DNA from: Corynebacterium sp.
GTDB taxonomy: Bacteria; Actinomycetota; Actinomycetes; Mycobacteriales; Mycobacteriaceae
Length of the DNA: 64,000 bases
Direction of reading: 5' to 3'
NCBI GenBank assembly: GCA_030530875.1
Contig: JAUMUD010000001.1
Location: forward strand, 68,092-132,091
The position numbers were made by a program, and so were the translations under genes. Position 1 is the first letter of the stretch; each line of letters starts with the position of its first letter. The notes under the pieces are model-generated. The model was given only the letters and a program-made list of their open reading frames with translations, was not told the origin of the DNA and did no database searches. Of the stretch, positions 8,200-18,541 are shown in pieces.

Positions 8200-9828
8200 A
8201 TGTCTGAACATGCAGCAGATACGGGCCAACATCGCGAAGTCTTTTCTTCCCGTATGGCCTTCTTGCTCGCCGCTATTGGTTCTGCGGTGGGCCTCGGTAA
8301 TATTTGGCGTTTCCCTTATGTCGCCTATGAAAATGGCGGCGGCGCCTTCCTTATTCCTTATCTCGTGGGCCTGCTCACCGCTGGTATTCCACTGCTCTTC
8401 CTCGACTACGCCATGGGTCACCGCTACCGCGGTTCCTCCCCACTGGTTTTCCGTCGTATTAAGGCTTGGACGGAGCCAGTTGGATGGATTCAGGTTGGCA
8501 TTTGTTTCTTTATTACCATCTATTACGCCGTCATTATTGCGTGGGCTGGCCTGTATACGGTTAAGTCTTTCACTAAGGCCTGGGGCGATAAGCCTTCGGA
8601 ATACTTCATGACTGACTTCCTCAAGGCCGACACTTCCCACACTTTCTCCACTCATATCGTGGCTCAGATTGGTATTGCCCTGGCCATTGTGTGGATTGTG
8701 ACCATTATCGTGCTCGCCATGGGCATTGATGAGGGTATTGGTAAGGTCTCTAAGATCTTCATGCCAATTCTGACTGTCCTCTTTATTATTGTGGTTATCC
8801 AGGCGCTCTTCCTGCCTGGTGCTGCTCAGGGCTTGAATGCCTTCTTCACCCCGAACTGGTCTGCCCTGTCCAACCCATCAGTGTGGGTAGCTGCTTATGG
8901 TCAGATCTTCTTCTCCCTCTCTGTGGGCTTCGGCATTATGCTGACCTACTCCTCCTACCTCAAGCCTCGTACTAACCTCACTGGCACCGGCCTTGTTACC
9001 GGTTTTGCTAACTCCTCCTTCGAGGTGCTCGCCGGTATTGGTGTTTTCGCTGCCCTTGGCTACATGGCCTCCCAGCAGCACGTGGCTGTGGACCAGGTCG
9101 CAACCTCCGGTATTGGTCTTGCCTTCATCGCATTCCCAACCATCATTAATCAGATGCCAATGGGCGCCATCTTCGGCGTTCTCTTCTTCGGCTCCCTGAC
9201 TATTGCTGGTTTTACCTCCATCTTCTCCCTTTTCGAGGTGGTGGTTTCCGCTATCAAGGACAAGCTTGGTCTTGAGCGTAAGCCAACCGCTATCGGCGTT
9301 GGTGTTGTGATGGGTCTTGCCTCCATGGCACTGTTCTCCACCACTTCTGGCCTGGTCACCCTGGATATTATGGACAAGTTCACCAATAATATCGGTATTG
9401 TGGCCATTGCTCTTATCGCCATTGTGGTTCTTGACTGGATTCTTCGCCGCATCGAGGAATTCTCCCTGCACCTCAACGTGATTTCTTCCTTCCGTGTTGG
9501 TCGCGTATGGCGCATTTGCGTAGTCAATATCACCACCATTGTTCTTGGCTACATCCTCATCCAGGAGGTCACGAGCCTTATCAAGGAAACCTACGGTGGC
9601 TATACTCACCTCCAGGTCGGCATCTTCGGTTGGGCTGTTCTTGGCATTATCGTCGTCTTCGGCTTCCTCTTCACGCTCATTCCGTGGCGTGGCGATGTCA
9701 CCCTCGATGGCCCTCCGGGCTCCGACTTCGGTATTAATCCTGACTTCGAGCTCACTGTTAAGCGCCCGAAGAAATATGTGCCATCTCGTCCTCGTCACGC
9801 TGGCTTCGCCGTCGAGCAGCGCGACTAA
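8200..9828 (+). CDS. metP: Na+-dependent neurotransmitter-symporter family amino-acid importer MetP
   Basis: NSS (SLC6-like) transporter of 542 residues with about 12 helices. The unwound first helix signature is clear (AAIGSAVGLGNIWRFPYVAYENGGGAFL, here shown in part: AVGLGNIWRFPY near residues 30-41), which forms the Na+ and substrate site. It is followed after 12 bp by a 54-residue single-helix protein matching MetS, the small subunit required with MetP for methionine/alanine uptake in Corynebacterium glutamicum. The pairing supports the metP name. Substrate range here is inferred. AGAAGGGA lies upstream of the ATG. Codon use is strongly biased, suggesting good expression. Confidence 0.85.
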   Translation: MSEHAADTGQHREVFSSRMAFLLAAIGSAVGLGNIWRFPYVAYENGGGAFLIPYLVGLLTAGIPLLFLDYAMGHRYRGSSPLVFRRIKAWTEPVGWIQVGICFFITIYYAVIIAWAGLYTVKSFTKAWGDKPSEYFMTDFLKADTSHTFSTHIVAQIGIALAIVWIVTIIVLAMGIDEGIGKVSKIFMPILTVLFIIVVIQALFLPGAAQGLNAFFTPNWSALSNPSVWVAAYGQIFFSLSVGFGIMLTYSSYLKPRTNLTGTGLVTGFANSSFEVLAGIGVFAALGYMASQQHVAVDQVATSGIGLAFIAFPTIINQMPMGAIFGVLFFGSLTIAGFTSIFSLFEVVVSAIKDKLGLERKPTAIGVGVVMGLASMALFSTTSGLVTLDIMDKFTNNIGIVAIALIAIVVLDWILRRIEEFSLHLNVISSFRVGRVWRICVVNITTIVLGYILIQEVTSLIKETYGGYTHLQVGIFGWAVLGIIVVFGFLFTLIPWRGDVTLDGPPGSDFGINPDFELTVKRPKKYVPSRPRHAGFAVEQRD

Positions 9829-9840
9829 GAAAGGAAAATC

Positions 9841-10005
9841 ATGACCGGTTCTGCAATTATGATGATGGTTCTGTTCATGGTCGTCATCTGGGGTGGTCTC
9901 GCCGCTTCGTGCTTGGCTTTGCGACGAAATCCAGACGAAACCTCAGGTATGTTTGGTGAATCCGAGTTCGCCACCGACGATATTCTGATCGAACAGGAAA
10001 AATAA
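9841..10005 (+). CDS. metS: MetS-type small subunit of the NSS transporter
   Basis: A 54-residue protein with one N-terminal membrane helix (about residues 4-25, AIMMMVLFMVVIWGGLAASC), then a short charged cytosolic tail beginning LRRNPDE. This matches the MetS family of NSS small subunits in position, size and layout. AAAGGAAA sits just before the ATG, 12 bp after the metP stop, so it is co-transcribed. In C. glutamicum the small subunit is needed for MetP activity. Confidence 0.85.
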   Translation: MTGSAIMMMVLFMVVIWGGLAASCLALRRNPDETSGMFGESEFATDDILIEQEK

Positions 10006-10053
10006 CCGTCGGCAATCCACGCTTAAGTAGCTTGGCACTTGTACAATAACGGC

Positions 10054-11127
10054 GTGGACAAGGATAAAAAGATCGACCGAGCACGGGTCATTGCTCGTGG
10101 GTTGACCGCTATTTCGCAGTGGTCTTTACGCCTCCTGCTTATTGCAGCGGCGGCCTACCTGCTATGGCGCGTGCTCGGTCTTTTATGGAAGGGCCTTCTT
10201 CCCATCATCCTGGCGCTGATTCTCTGCTCCGTTTTGCGCTACCCCATGGGCTGGTTACGCAAGCTCGGTTTTCCGCGCACTCTTGCCTCAGCCACGGTAA
10301 TTATTCTCAGTATTGCATTTATTTCTGCGATTATTGCGATTATTTCGCCGATTATTGTTCACCAGTGGCAGGTTCTTTATCTCCAAGCCCTCGAATCCAT
10401 CCAGCGTATCCAGCTCTGGCTCCAAGGCCCGCCATTCTATGCCGATGGTGAAGATGTAGAAAACTGGTTTGGCACGGTAGTTAATTGGGTTCAAACCCAG
10501 TCCACAACCATCGCTGGCCAGGTGGTCAATGGTATTAGTATCGCCTCCGATGTGATCATCGACCTGGTGATGGTGATTATTCTTTCCTTCTTTTTCCTCA
10601 AAGACGGCCACCGCTTCTTGCCCTGGCTTCAGAAAATCACCGGCCCACGCATCGGCATTCATGTCACGGAATTTAGCACCCGTGCATGGAATACTCTTTC
10701 TGGCTTCATCCGCGCCCAGGCCCTGGTTTCGCTTGTCGACGCCATCTTTATCGGCGCTGGACTATTTTTCATGAATATTCCTATGGCGCTTATTCTTGCC
10801 ATTATCACCTTTTTCACAGGATTTATCCCTATCATTGGTGCTGTTGTCGCCGGCGCACTGGCAGTTATGGTCGCTTTTATTACCCATGGCATTGGCCATG
10901 CGGTGGCCGTATTGGTCCTGGTTTTGGTTGTTCAGCAACTTGAAGGCAATATTCTTTCCCCATTGCTCCAATCCCGCGCAATGAAGCTTCACCCAGTCAT
11001 TATCCTCGTGGTGGTCACCACTGGTGGCGCACAATGGGGAATTATCGGCGCATTCTTGGCAGTCCCCGTGGCAGCCACTGTAGCTGTGCTATTCCGATAT
11101 ATCAACGAGCAATTGCCGGCCGAATAA
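10054..11127 (+). CDS. AI-2E family (PerM/YdiK-like) membrane transporter
   Basis: Polytopic protein of 357 residues. The layout is that of the AI-2E/UPF0118 family: two N-terminal helix pairs, a soluble middle (about residues 110-160), and a C-terminal bundle with FFTGFIPIIGAVVAGALAVMV and the end motif IIGAFLAVPVAATVAVLF. Members export varied small molecules or ions; the AI-2 assignment is not general. I chose GTG 10054, since TACAAT (10042-10047) lies 6 nt upstream (leaderless); an upstream TTG at 10039 would overlap the -10. Confidence 0.8.
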   Translation: MDKDKKIDRARVIARGLTAISQWSLRLLLIAAAAYLLWRVLGLLWKGLLPIILALILCSVLRYPMGWLRKLGFPRTLASATVIILSIAFISAIIAIISPIIVHQWQVLYLQALESIQRIQLWLQGPPFYADGEDVENWFGTVVNWVQTQSTTIAGQVVNGISIASDVIIDLVMVIILSFFFLKDGHRFLPWLQKITGPRIGIHVTEFSTRAWNTLSGFIRAQALVSLVDAIFIGAGLFFMNIPMALILAIITFFTGFIPIIGAVVAGALAVMVAFITHGIGHAVAVLVLVLVVQQLEGNILSPLLQSRAMKLHPVIILVVVTTGGAQWGIIGAFLAVPVAATVAVLFRYINEQLPAE

Positions 11128-11191
11128 CAGGAAATTTTCTTAGTTTTAATGTTAAAGTAGTTTCCAAAGATAGTGAATGAAAGGTAGAGTC

Positions 11192-12025
11192 ATGACTTTA
11201 AAGAGCTTGCCACTGTGGTCATGTACCCTCATTATGATCGCAAGTCTAGTGACGGGTGCTGTCATCAGTGTAAGCCTCCAGTCTCTGGGCCTGGTCTACC
11301 ATATTTGCTTTGTTTTGGCTGCTCTTGCCACTGTTCTTTTTGTCAGCAAGTCCTATATCTTCCTGGCCGTTAGCCAGATTCCTATCCTTTTTGCCATTGT
11401 GACCCCTATTGCTCAGTGGTCTGTGGCTGATGCTCTTGCCAGTGATGCCCAAAAGGGTCAAATTTCTAAAACTTCGGTTATTGCTGCAGGTTATTCACTC
11501 GTCTCTAATTTCCCAGTCTTATTACTGGTTACCTTAATCACTATCGCCCTTGGTTTTGGCCGCTATTACCTTGCTGTTCGCTCCTACCGTGCAGCAGCCA
11601 AAGTGGCGGATAGCCAAGCCGAGGCGGCAAAGAGCTCCCAGGAGTCCACGGCAACTGCGGTTCGTGCACGTACCCGCCGTTCCATGGAGGCCCGCCCTGG
11701 CCAGCTCACTGTGGATGACTTAATTAAGCAGCGTCGTGAGCGTACCGCTGCAGCTACCAAGGCCCGGCGCGAACAGCGTGCTCGCGAGACTAATACTCAG
11801 CGCGCCCAGCAGGCCGAGCGAGAAGCACGCCAGCAGCATGAGGCTCGTCGTGAACAGCGCCCAACCTCTGGTCGTTTCCCAGTGCGTAAGCCTGATGAGC
11901 CACGCTCTACTACCCCAACCGCTGGTCGCTTCAAGGTTGTGAGTGCTGATGATCCAAAGTATCAAAAGCGCACTAACACAGCCCCAGCCCCACGCTTCCA
12001 GGTTCGTAAGCCTGATGAGGCCTAA
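11192..12025 (+). CDS. Membrane protein with charged C-terminal tail, DUF6542-like
   Basis: Protein of 277 residues. The first about 130 residues form four hydrophobic segments; the rest is a hydrophilic, Arg/Gln/Ala-rich coiled-coil-like tail (about 135-225) ending in three similar motifs: RFPVRKPDEP, RFKVVSADDP and RFQVRKPDEA. Position next to ispH and xseA and the four-helix layout fit the DUF6542 proteins of mycobacteria and corynebacteria, whose function is unknown. ATG 11192 is preferred over ATG 11177 because AAGG (11181-11184) is correctly spaced before it. Confidence 0.6.
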   Translation: MTLKSLPLWSCTLIMIASLVTGAVISVSLQSLGLVYHICFVLAALATVLFVSKSYIFLAVSQIPILFAIVTPIAQWSVADALASDAQKGQISKTSVIAAGYSLVSNFPVLLLVTLITIALGFGRYYLAVRSYRAAAKVADSQAEAAKSSQESTATAVRARTRRSMEARPGQLTVDDLIKQRRERTAAATKARREQRARETNTQRAQQAEREARQQHEARREQRPTSGRFPVRKPDEPRSTTPTAGRFKVVSADDPKYQKRTNTAPAPRFQVRKPDEA

Positions 12026-12039
12026 GGATATAAATTAAA

Positions 12040-12072
12040 GCTGATGTCCTCACTACCGGACATCAGCCTTTT
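12040..12072. terminator. Terminator between the DUF6542-like gene and ispH
   Basis: Perfect 10-bp stem GCTGATGTCC / GGACATCAGC with an 8-nt loop followed by CTTTTTC on the plus strand. It lies between convergent genes and may serve both. Confidence 0.85.
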
Positions 12073-12074
12073 TC

Positions 12075-13004
12075 TTATCGCAAATCTCGTGGAAGAGCGA
12101 AGCTGAGCTTCTCTACTTCGGTGCGAACTTCCTTGACAGTATCAAAGCCATACTCTGCAAGGCGCTCAAGCACGTCCTGAACGAGAATTTCTGGTACGGA
12201 GGCACCGGAGCTCAGTCCGATGGTCTCAACGCCTTCAAGCCATGCTGGGTCAATCTGATCCGCATAGTCAATCAGATGCGAGTCCTTGGCCCCATATTGG
12301 AGGGCAACCTCAGCCAGGCGCTTGGAGTTCGAGGAATTCTGTGAACCCACAACAATGAAGAGATCAGCATCCTCAGCGATCTTCTTGACTGCACCTTGAC
12401 GGTTTTGCGTCGCATAGCAAATATCATCACTGGGTGGGTCAATCAGCGTTGGGTATTTTGCCTTGAGCAGCTGAACAATCTGCATGGTTTCATCCACGGA
12501 GAGTGTGGTCTGTGAAAGCCAAATGAGTTTTTCGGTGGCTGGATCCACATCGAGCTTCTCCACTCCCTCAGGGCCATCCACAATGTGGATTACTTCAGGG
12601 GCTTCACCAGCAGTGCCCACGACCTCTTCATGGCCCTCGTGTCCGATGAGCAGAATCTCATAGCCTGCCTTGGCAAATCGACGCACCTCATTGTGCACCT
12701 TATTCACCAGCGGGCAGGTCGCGTCCAGGGTCTTAAGGGAGAGAGACTTTGCCTCCTCATGAACGGCAGGGCTTACACCATGGGCGGAAAAAACCAGGTG
12801 AGCACCCTCGGGGGCATCAAAAGTACTGTCAACAAAGATCGCGCCCTTCTTTTTCAGGCTATCGACCACATAGCGGTTGTGCACAATTTCATGGCGCACA
12901 TAGACCGGGGCACCGTACTTTTCCAGTGCGCGTTGCACGGTTTCCACTGCACGATCCACACCTGCACAATAGCCACGAGGGGCTGCCAGCAATACTTGTT
13001 TCAT
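12075..13004 (-). CDS. ispH: 4-hydroxy-3-methylbut-2-enyl diphosphate reductase
   Basis: IspH (LytB), 309 residues, the last enzyme of the non-mevalonate (MEP) isoprenoid pathway: it reduces HMBPP to IPP and DMAPP with a [4Fe-4S] cluster. The three cluster cysteines sit in [10 protein letters not shown] (near residue 12), [11 protein letters not shown] (near residue 96) and ICYATQNRQ (near residue 190). A conserved SQTTLS motif is present. The products feed the short-chain Z-prenyl synthase encoded at 29154-29906. Divergent from xseA with a 74-bp gap. Confidence 0.96.
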   Translation of the reverse strand: MKQVLLAAPRGYCAGVDRAVETVQRALEKYGAPVYVRHEIVHNRYVVDSLKKKGAIFVDSTFDAPEGAHLVFSAHGVSPAVHEEAKSLSLKTLDATCPLVNKVHNEVRRFAKAGYEILLIGHEGHEEVVGTAGEAPEVIHIVDGPEGVEKLDVDPATEKLIWLSQTTLSVDETMQIVQLLKAKYPTLIDPPSDDICYATQNRQGAVKKIAEDADLFIVVGSQNSSNSKRLAEVALQYGAKDSHLIDYADQIDPAWLEGVETIGLSSGASVPEILVQDVLERLAEYGFDTVKEVRTEVEKLSFALPRDLR

Positions 13005-13078
13005 GTTTTTAAGGTTACCTGTAAAATCGGAATAACTGCATTTTCTCAGATGAGAACCAAATTTTTGAAGGATTAGTA

Positions 13079-14329
13079 ATGAGTGAAACCCCAGATACTG
13101 GCCAGAGTCGGCCGGGTTCGAGTGCGGACGCCCCGGTTAGTGTTTCCACTTTTAACGACCTTCTGGGCAATTGGATTGAGCGTTGCGGCACCATCTGGGT
13201 TGAGGGCGAGCTCTCCGCTGCGAATTATCAAAGTAATTGGCACTATGCCTTCCTGACACTGTGCGATATGGATAGTGATGCCATTGTGCAGGTGCTGGCC
13301 CCTGGTCGTGATTTCCAGCAGTGGGATATTGCCAAGGGCGACCATGTGGTTGTCTATGGTCATCCGAATTTTTATCGCAAGCGCGGCGAGTTCCGCTTTA
13401 TGGCCACCGAGATTAAGAAGGTGGGTCTTGGCCAGCTGCTGGAAGAAATTGAAAAGCTGCGCCGCACGCTGTACGCGGAGGGCCTGTGTGCCCCGGAGCG
13501 TAAGAAGAAGCTCCCGTTTTTGCCAAATAAGGTCGGTTTGATTACGGGTAAGGACTCGGCTGCCCAGCAGGACGTGATGCGTATTGCCACGGAGCGCTGG
13601 CCAGAGGTTTCTTTCCGTGTGATTAATACGCAGGTACAGGGCTCCTTGGCTGTGCCCCAAGTCATGGAGGCGCTCGCACTATTGGATGCTGACCCCGAGG
13701 TTGATGTCATTATTATTGCCCGCGGTGGCGGCTCCTTGGAGGATCTTCTCCCCTTCTCCCGCGAGCCTCTTGCCCGCGCTGTTGCTGCCGCTCAAACCCC
13801 TGTGGTTTCAGCTATTGGTCACGAGCCTGATAATCCTGTGCTTGACGACGTAGCCGACGTACGCGCCGCTACTCCTACCCATGCGGCAAAAATTGTCGTT
13901 CCCGATGTGGCCGAGGAGCGGGAGATTTTGCGCCGTGCTCATGAGTCCCTCAATGCCTCGCTGCGTAATTGGGTGGAGCGCGAGCGCAGCCTTATTGAGG
14001 CGCTACGTAGCCGTCCTGTACTTGCCCAGCCATTGGCCACCATCGAGCGCTTTGAACAGGAAGTGGACTTTGATCGTGGGCGAGCCTTGCGGGCTTTGAG
14101 TATCCGATTGGATTCTGAAGAGGCGACAGTGCGCAATCTTGCAGCCCAGGTCAATAGCCTTGGACCTACTGCTACTTTGTCGCGTGGCTATGCCATTGTG
14201 CAGGTAGGTAACCCGCCGGGTGAGATTGTCGAGACTGTGGATAGGGTGCAGCCGGGTTCGCAGCTGCGAATCCGTGTTCTTGATGGCGCTATTAGTGCTG
14301 CCACCCTTGGTGTAGAAAAGAAGAAATAA
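13079..14329 (+). CDS. xseA: Exodeoxyribonuclease VII large subunit
   Basis: Large subunit (416 residues) of exonuclease VII, a single-strand-specific bidirectional nuclease used in mismatch and damage repair. An N-terminal OB-fold (about residues 20-110, starting [25 protein letters not shown]) is followed by the catalytic domain with [28 protein letters not shown] and the [20 protein letters not shown] motif, and then a coiled-coil region. GAAGGA lies 6 nt before the ATG. It forms an operon with xseB, 14 bp downstream. Confidence 0.95.
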   Translation: MSETPDTGQSRPGSSADAPVSVSTFNDLLGNWIERCGTIWVEGELSAANYQSNWHYAFLTLCDMDSDAIVQVLAPGRDFQQWDIAKGDHVVVYGHPNFYRKRGEFRFMATEIKKVGLGQLLEEIEKLRRTLYAEGLCAPERKKKLPFLPNKVGLITGKDSAAQQDVMRIATERWPEVSFRVINTQVQGSLAVPQVMEALALLDADPEVDVIIIARGGGSLEDLLPFSREPLARAVAAAQTPVVSAIGHEPDNPVLDDVADVRAATPTHAAKIVVPDVAEEREILRRAHESLNASLRNWVERERSLIEALRSRPVLAQPLATIERFEQEVDFDRGRALRALSIRLDSEEATVRNLAAQVNSLGPTATLSRGYAIVQVGNPPGEIVETVDRVQPGSQLRIRVLDGAISAATLGVEKKK

Positions 14330-14343
14330 AGAAGGAAGAAATT

Positions 14344-14601
14344 ATGACTAATCCAGATGTTATTGGCTCCGGTGTCCCCGGCGAGTTCACCCCTATTGAG
14401 CAGCTTAGTTATGAGGCTGCCCGTGCAGAATTAGCAGAAATTGTCTCCATCTTGGAGCAGGGCCAGATGCCTTTGGATGAGGCTCTGCGTTATTGGGAGC
14501 GTGGCGAGGCCCTCGCTAATTATTGCGAAAAGCAGCTGGCTGGCGCTCGTAAACGCGTGGAAGAGGCCATTGAGGCGCGTGAGAAAAAGGACGCGGAATA
14601 A
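14344..14601 (+). CDS. xseB: Exodeoxyribonuclease VII small subunit
   Basis: An 85-residue partner of XseA. The typical pattern is present: [28 protein letters not shown] then [19 protein letters not shown] (shown in short: [22 protein letters not shown]). The small subunits form a helical hairpin that coats the large-subunit coiled coil. GAAGGAAG precedes the start. Confidence 0.93.
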   Translation: MTNPDVIGSGVPGEFTPIEQLSYEAARAELAEIVSILEQGQMPLDEALRYWERGEALANYCEKQLAGARKRVEEAIEAREKKDAE

Positions 14602-14608
14602 AAAAAAT

Positions 14609-14640
14609 TGCGGTAGAGATTATCTCTACCGCATTTTTTA
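14609..14640 (+). terminator. Terminator of xseAB
   Basis: TGCGGTAGAGAT pairs with ATCTCTACCGCA across a one-base centre, followed by TTTTTTA. It overlaps the stop of the converging DUF4245 gene by a few bases and may act in both directions. Confidence 0.85.
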
Positions 14641-15195
14641 TTGGTTACTGATTGGGGAGGCGTTAAGGGTGGCGTCGAGAAGCTGGGTAAATTCCTGCTC
14701 CGTGGCCAAACCACTGATAATCACGTCAACTCCATCAGGGGTCGTCGCGGACCACAATGGCTCATCGCCGGTGTAAATCTTGACCTCATGCCCATCAATG
14801 CTGCGGGTTTCGGAATACTCGCGCACCTTGGAATCAATCTTGTCATAGGCCTTCTCAATAGGCTGGCTTGTTTGAATAACCTGCACGTAATTCGAATCAT
14901 CGGTTACCCAACCAATCAGCGGGGCAAATTCCTCATTAATCTGCACGCGCCTGGCCACAGTACAAGTCCAGTTATCGGGAGTTACTGGTAGACGGATTGG
15001 GAAGGAGGTTGTGCGAACCTCCATGCTGATAAAGGTGCCGGCATCAACACTGGTGACCGGCTGGCCCTTTTTATCCTGGTTAAAGGAGCACAAACCGCTG
15101 GTACCCATCACAATCAGCATGAGCACAACAATAATTCCGAGCGAATAGGTAATGTCCTTCGCACCTTGAAAAATACGGGGTTTTTCTTCAGCCAC
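14638..15195 (-). CDS. DUF4245 membrane-anchored protein
   Basis: Protein of about 185 residues with one N-terminal membrane helix (about residues 18-38, GIIVVLMLIVMGTSGLCSF) and an extracytoplasmic domain with the DUF4245 features FPIRLP, W-C-V and ITP-like repeats, and two cysteines. Its position next to glpX is conserved in actinobacteria; function unknown. I chose GTG 15195 because a TATACT hexamer (15207-15202 on the minus strand) lies 6 nt upstream; an ATG at 15213 would overlap that hexamer. Confidence 0.7.
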   Translation of the reverse strand: MAEEKPRIFQGAKDITYSLGIIVVLMLIVMGTSGLCSFNQDKKGQPVTSVDAGTFISMEVRTTSFPIRLPVTPDNWTCTVARRVQINEEFAPLIGWVTDDSNYVQVIQTSQPIEKAYDKIDSKVREYSETRSIDGHEVKIYTGDEPLWSATTPDGVDVIISGLATEQEFTQLLDATLNASPISNQ

Positions 15196-15298
15196 GTAAC
15201 AAGTATAAGACATTATCCCCCGAATGGGGGGAGCGTTTTCAAATTTCTAGAAAATGGTGTATAAGTTAAATCGTTGGCAATCTACGTCTGGAGGAAAT

Positions 15299-16309
15299 AT
15301 GCCACAGAATGGATTCATTCCACAGCCTGTACCTGACCGCAACCTCGCCTTGGAGCTCGTGCGAGTTACCGAAGCAGCCGCTATGGCTAGCGGCAAGTGG
15401 GTCGGTCGCGGTAATAAAAACGCAGGTGATGGCGCTGCTGTTGATGCAATGCGCACTCTGATAAATTCCGTTGATATGCGCGGTGTCGTCGTTATTGGCG
15501 AAGGTGAAAAAGATGAAGCACCAATGCTCTTTAATGGCGAACATGTTGGCACCGGTTATGGTGCCCATGTCGATATTGCAGTTGACCCGATTGATGGCAC
15601 TCGCCTAATGGCCGAAGGTCGACCAAACGCAATTTCGGTTATCGCGGCAGCGGAACGTGGCTCCATGTATGACCCATCGGCGGTCTTTTATATGAAGAAG
15701 ATCGCAGTCGGCCCTGAGGCTAAGGGTGTTATTGATGTTCAGGCCCCGGTTGAGCACAATATTCGCGCAGTAGCCAAAGCCAAAGGCATGAAGCCTGAGG
15801 ATGTGACTGTGGTGGTTCTTGACCGCCCACGCCACACAGATCTTTTAGCCTCTATTCGCGCCGCCGGCGCAAAGGTACGCATGATTATGGATGGCGATGT
15901 GGCTGGCGCTGTTGCTGCAGCTCAGGATACAACTTCTGTCGATATCATGATGGGTATCGGTGGCACCCCTGAGGGTATTATCACCGCCTGCGCCATGAAG
16001 TGCATGGGTGGCGAGATTCAGGGCGTTCTGCACCCAACTAGCGATATGGAAGTCGCCCGCGCAGCTGATGCAGGCCTCGACCTTGACCAAGTGCTGACCA
16101 CCAATGACCTTGTTGCTAGCGATGACTGCTACTTCGCCGCCACCGGTGTTACCAATGGCGATATGCTCCCAGGTGTGAGCTACCGTCCAAGTGGTGTTAC
16201 CACCCACTCCTTGGTGATGCGCAGTCGTTCAGGCACCGTTCGTTACATCACTTCTCAGCATCAAATTGCCAAGCTCAATGAGTATTTTGCCCACCAAGGT
16301 GAACTCTAG
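15299..16309 (+). CDS. glpX: Fructose-1,6-bisphosphatase class II
   Basis: GlpX-type FBPase, 336 residues, the gluconeogenic phosphatase of corynebacteria (fructose-1,6-bisphosphate to fructose-6-phosphate). Metal- and phosphate-site motifs are [14 protein letters not shown] (near residue 65), [13 protein letters not shown] (near residue 97) and [10 protein letters not shown] (near 220). The start ATG 15299 has an excellent GGAGG (15290-15294) upstream; the longer in-frame extension to 15254 lacks one. Divergent from DUF4245 and followed by fumC. Confidence 0.95.
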   Translation: MPQNGFIPQPVPDRNLALELVRVTEAAAMASGKWVGRGNKNAGDGAAVDAMRTLINSVDMRGVVVIGEGEKDEAPMLFNGEHVGTGYGAHVDIAVDPIDGTRLMAEGRPNAISVIAAAERGSMYDPSAVFYMKKIAVGPEAKGVIDVQAPVEHNIRAVAKAKGMKPEDVTVVVLDRPRHTDLLASIRAAGAKVRMIMDGDVAGAVAAAQDTTSVDIMMGIGGTPEGIITACAMKCMGGEIQGVLHPTSDMEVARAADAGLDLDQVLTTNDLVASDDCYFAATGVTNGDMLPGVSYRPSGVTTHSLVMRSRSGTVRYITSQHQIAKLNEYFAHQGEL

Positions 16310-16369
16310 AAGCTGACACTGAGTACAATCGACTCTAGTTCATTTATTCACGATCGATTCGGAGAGATT

Positions 16370-17752
16370 ATGACTGAATATCGCATTGAGCATGACACAA
16401 TGGGCGAAGTAAAGGTGCCCGTTGATGCACTGTGGCGCGCACAAACCCAGCGCGCTGTGGAGAATTTCCCAATCTCTGGTCGCGGTCTGGAATCCACCCA
16501 GATTCGTGCGATGGGTCTGCTCAAGGCAGCCTGCGCCCAGGTCAACAAGGACCGTGGTCTTCTTGATCCAGCACAGGCTGATGCCATCATTGCCGCCGCC
16601 AAGGAAATTGCTGATGGTAAGCATGATGACCAGTTCCCTATTGATGTTTTCCAGACTGGTTCTGGTACCTCATCGAATATGAACACCAATGAGGTGATTG
16701 CTTCCATCGCCCATAAGAATGGCGTTGAGGTTCACCCAAATGACCACGTCAATATGGGTCAGTCCTCCAATGACACCTTCCCAACCGCAACCCATGTGGC
16801 TGCCACCGAAGCTGCCGTGAAGGATCTGATTCCAGGTCTGCGTGAGCTCCATGATTCCCTCGAGGCTAAGGCCAAGGAATGGGAGCATATCGTCAAGTCC
16901 GGCCGCACCCACCTCATGGATGCTGTGCCAGTGACCCTTGGCCAGGAGTTCTCCGGCTACGCCCGCCAAATTGCTGCGGGTATTGAGCGAATCGAAGCTA
17001 CTCTTCCACGCCTCGGTGAGCTCCCAATTGGTGGTACTGCTGTCGGTACCGGCCTTAATACCCCAGCTGATTTCGGCGCCAAGGTGACTGCCGAACTGGT
17101 CAAACTCACCGGCGTTGAGGAACTGCGCGAGTGCGTTAACCACTTTGAGGCTCAGGCTGCCCGCGATGGCCTGGTTGAGTTCTCTGGCGCAATGCGCACC
17201 GTGGCTGTTTCCCTCAACAAGATTGCCAATGACATCCGCTGGATGGGTTCCGGCCCACTGACTGGTCTTGGTGAGATTCACCTTCCTGACCTGCAGCCAG
17301 GCTCCTCCATCATGCCAGGTAAGGTCAACCCAGTGCTCTGCGAGACTGCAACCCAGGTTGCTGCCCAGGTTATCGGCAATGATGCTGCTGTGGCCTTCGG
17401 TGGCTCCCAGGGCGCATTCGAGCTCAATGTCTTCATCCCAATGATGGCACGCAATGTTCTCGAATCTGCTCGCCTGCTGGCCAATACCGCTCGCGTCTTT
17501 GCTCATAGGCTTGTCGACGGTATCGAGCCAAACACTGAGCGCATGCGTACGCTGGCTGAGTCCTCCCCTTCCATTGTGACCCCTCTCAATAGCGCTATCG
17601 GCTATGAGAATGCCGCCAAGGTGGCTAAGACCGCTTTGAAGGAAGGCAAGACCATCCGCCAGACGGTCATCGACCTCGGTTTTGATATCAGCATTGAGGA
17701 ACTGGATAAGCGCCTCAACGTGCTCGATATGTGCAATACTGACCGCGACTAA
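16370..17752 (+). CDS. fumC: Fumarate hydratase, class II
   Basis: Class II fumarase of 460 residues converting fumarate to L-malate in the TCA cycle. Substrate-site motifs are [13 protein letters not shown] (near residue 98), SSNDTFPTA (near 133), [12 protein letters not shown] (near 183) and the superfamily signature [12 protein letters not shown] (near 312). Full length. GGAGAG lies upstream of the ATG and a long terminator follows. The glpX-fumC order is common in Corynebacteriales. Confidence 0.96.
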   Translation: MTEYRIEHDTMGEVKVPVDALWRAQTQRAVENFPISGRGLESTQIRAMGLLKAACAQVNKDRGLLDPAQADAIIAAAKEIADGKHDDQFPIDVFQTGSGTSSNMNTNEVIASIAHKNGVEVHPNDHVNMGQSSNDTFPTATHVAATEAAVKDLIPGLRELHDSLEAKAKEWEHIVKSGRTHLMDAVPVTLGQEFSGYARQIAAGIERIEATLPRLGELPIGGTAVGTGLNTPADFGAKVTAELVKLTGVEELRECVNHFEAQAARDGLVEFSGAMRTVAVSLNKIANDIRWMGSGPLTGLGEIHLPDLQPGSSIMPGKVNPVLCETATQVAAQVIGNDAAVAFGGSQGAFELNVFIPMMARNVLESARLLANTARVFAHRLVDGIEPNTERMRTLAESSPSIVTPLNSAIGYENAAKVAKTALKEGKTIRQTVIDLGFDISIEELDKRLNVLDMCNTDRD

Positions 17753-17760
17753 AGCAAAAG

Positions 17761-17799
17761 AAAGCTGCTCCTAGGGAAAATTCCCTAGGAGCAGCTTTT
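17761..17799. terminator. Bidirectional terminator between fumC and the GntR gene
   Basis: A perfect 18-bp stem (17761-17778 with 17781-17798) and a minimal loop, with T-rich tracts on both strands. It lies between two convergent genes. Confidence 0.9.
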
Positions 17800-17812
17800 C
17801 TGTGTTCGGAAC

Positions 17813-18460
17813 TTAGTAAGAACTATATTCCCCGCGATTAACCACTTCATCACGGATAACAGCCTCAGCCTGGTGGAAATAATCCTCGAGCAGAATATAA
17901 GCCTTATCCAGCTCACCACGGCTAAGTGCATTGGCAATGGCACGGTTGGCATCCACGAATGGGCTGTGGGAAATTGACCAGTCAGTTGGGGTCATAAAGG
18001 CAAGACGGGCCTGGGCCATAATCAGCCGCATATCCTGGCTGAGTCTCTCACAGCCAACACCGTCAACCAAGGCCAGGTGGAACTTTGAGTTAGCCGTGCC
18101 AACGGCCTGCCAGTCGCCCTCAGTACGCGCTGCCTCGGCCTCATCACAGGCCTCCAACATGATACGGCAGGTCTCATGGGGTGGGAGGGTACGCAAGGCG
18201 CCGAGTTCAACGAAGCGTCGATAAGCATAAATATCAGCGAGGTCCTCTTCATGAATTTCACGAATAAAGACTCCGCGACGTGGATAATGGACCGCTAAAC
18301 CCTGCGCGCAGACAATTCGAAATGCCTCACGAAGCGTATTTCGCGAAACTCCAAATTCGCTACAAAAGGCATGCTCATGCAGCTGTTGCCCCGGTACGAG
18401 CTCACCACGGGCAATCTTGACGCTTATGTCATTGGTTAGTTGATCCACAATGCCTGCCAT
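17813..18460 (-). CDS. GntR family regulator, FCD subfamily
   Basis: Regulator of 215 residues: an N-terminal winged helix (LTNDISVKIARGELVPGQQL, then FGVSRNTLREAFRIV, about residues 8-60) and a helical FCD effector domain containing metal-ligand-type positions (R...E.GAL, then H in NSKFHLALV). FCD regulators typically sense carboxylic acids. It is divergent from the 5-oxoproline transporter/oxoprolinase genes, so it probably controls them in response to 5-oxoproline or a related acid; this is inferred from context. Confidence 0.85.
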   Translation of the reverse strand: MAGIVDQLTNDISVKIARGELVPGQQLHEHAFCSEFGVSRNTLREAFRIVCAQGLAVHYPRRGVFIREIHEEDLADIYAYRRFVELGALRTLPPHETCRIMLEACDEAEAARTEGDWQAVGTANSKFHLALVDGVGCERLSQDMRLIMAQARLAFMTPTDWSISHSPFVDANRAIANALSRGELDKAYILLEDYFHQAEAVIRDEVVNRGEYSSY

Positions 18461-18514
18461 ATTTACAGATTACCTAAATGTAGATTTATTGTCACACGAA
18501 TTCCCCTGACCTCG

Positions 18515-18525
18515 TTGTTCAACAA
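18515..18525. promoter_or_regulatory. Candidate GntR/FCD operator
   Basis: TTGTTCAACAA is a perfect palindrome fitting the GntR/FCD consensus TNGTNNNACNA, in the divergent region between the regulator and the transporter. A second, asymmetric match (TTGTCACACGA) lies at 18489-18499. Confidence 0.5.
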
Positions 18526-18541
18526 TCCCTACGTTTTTCGC

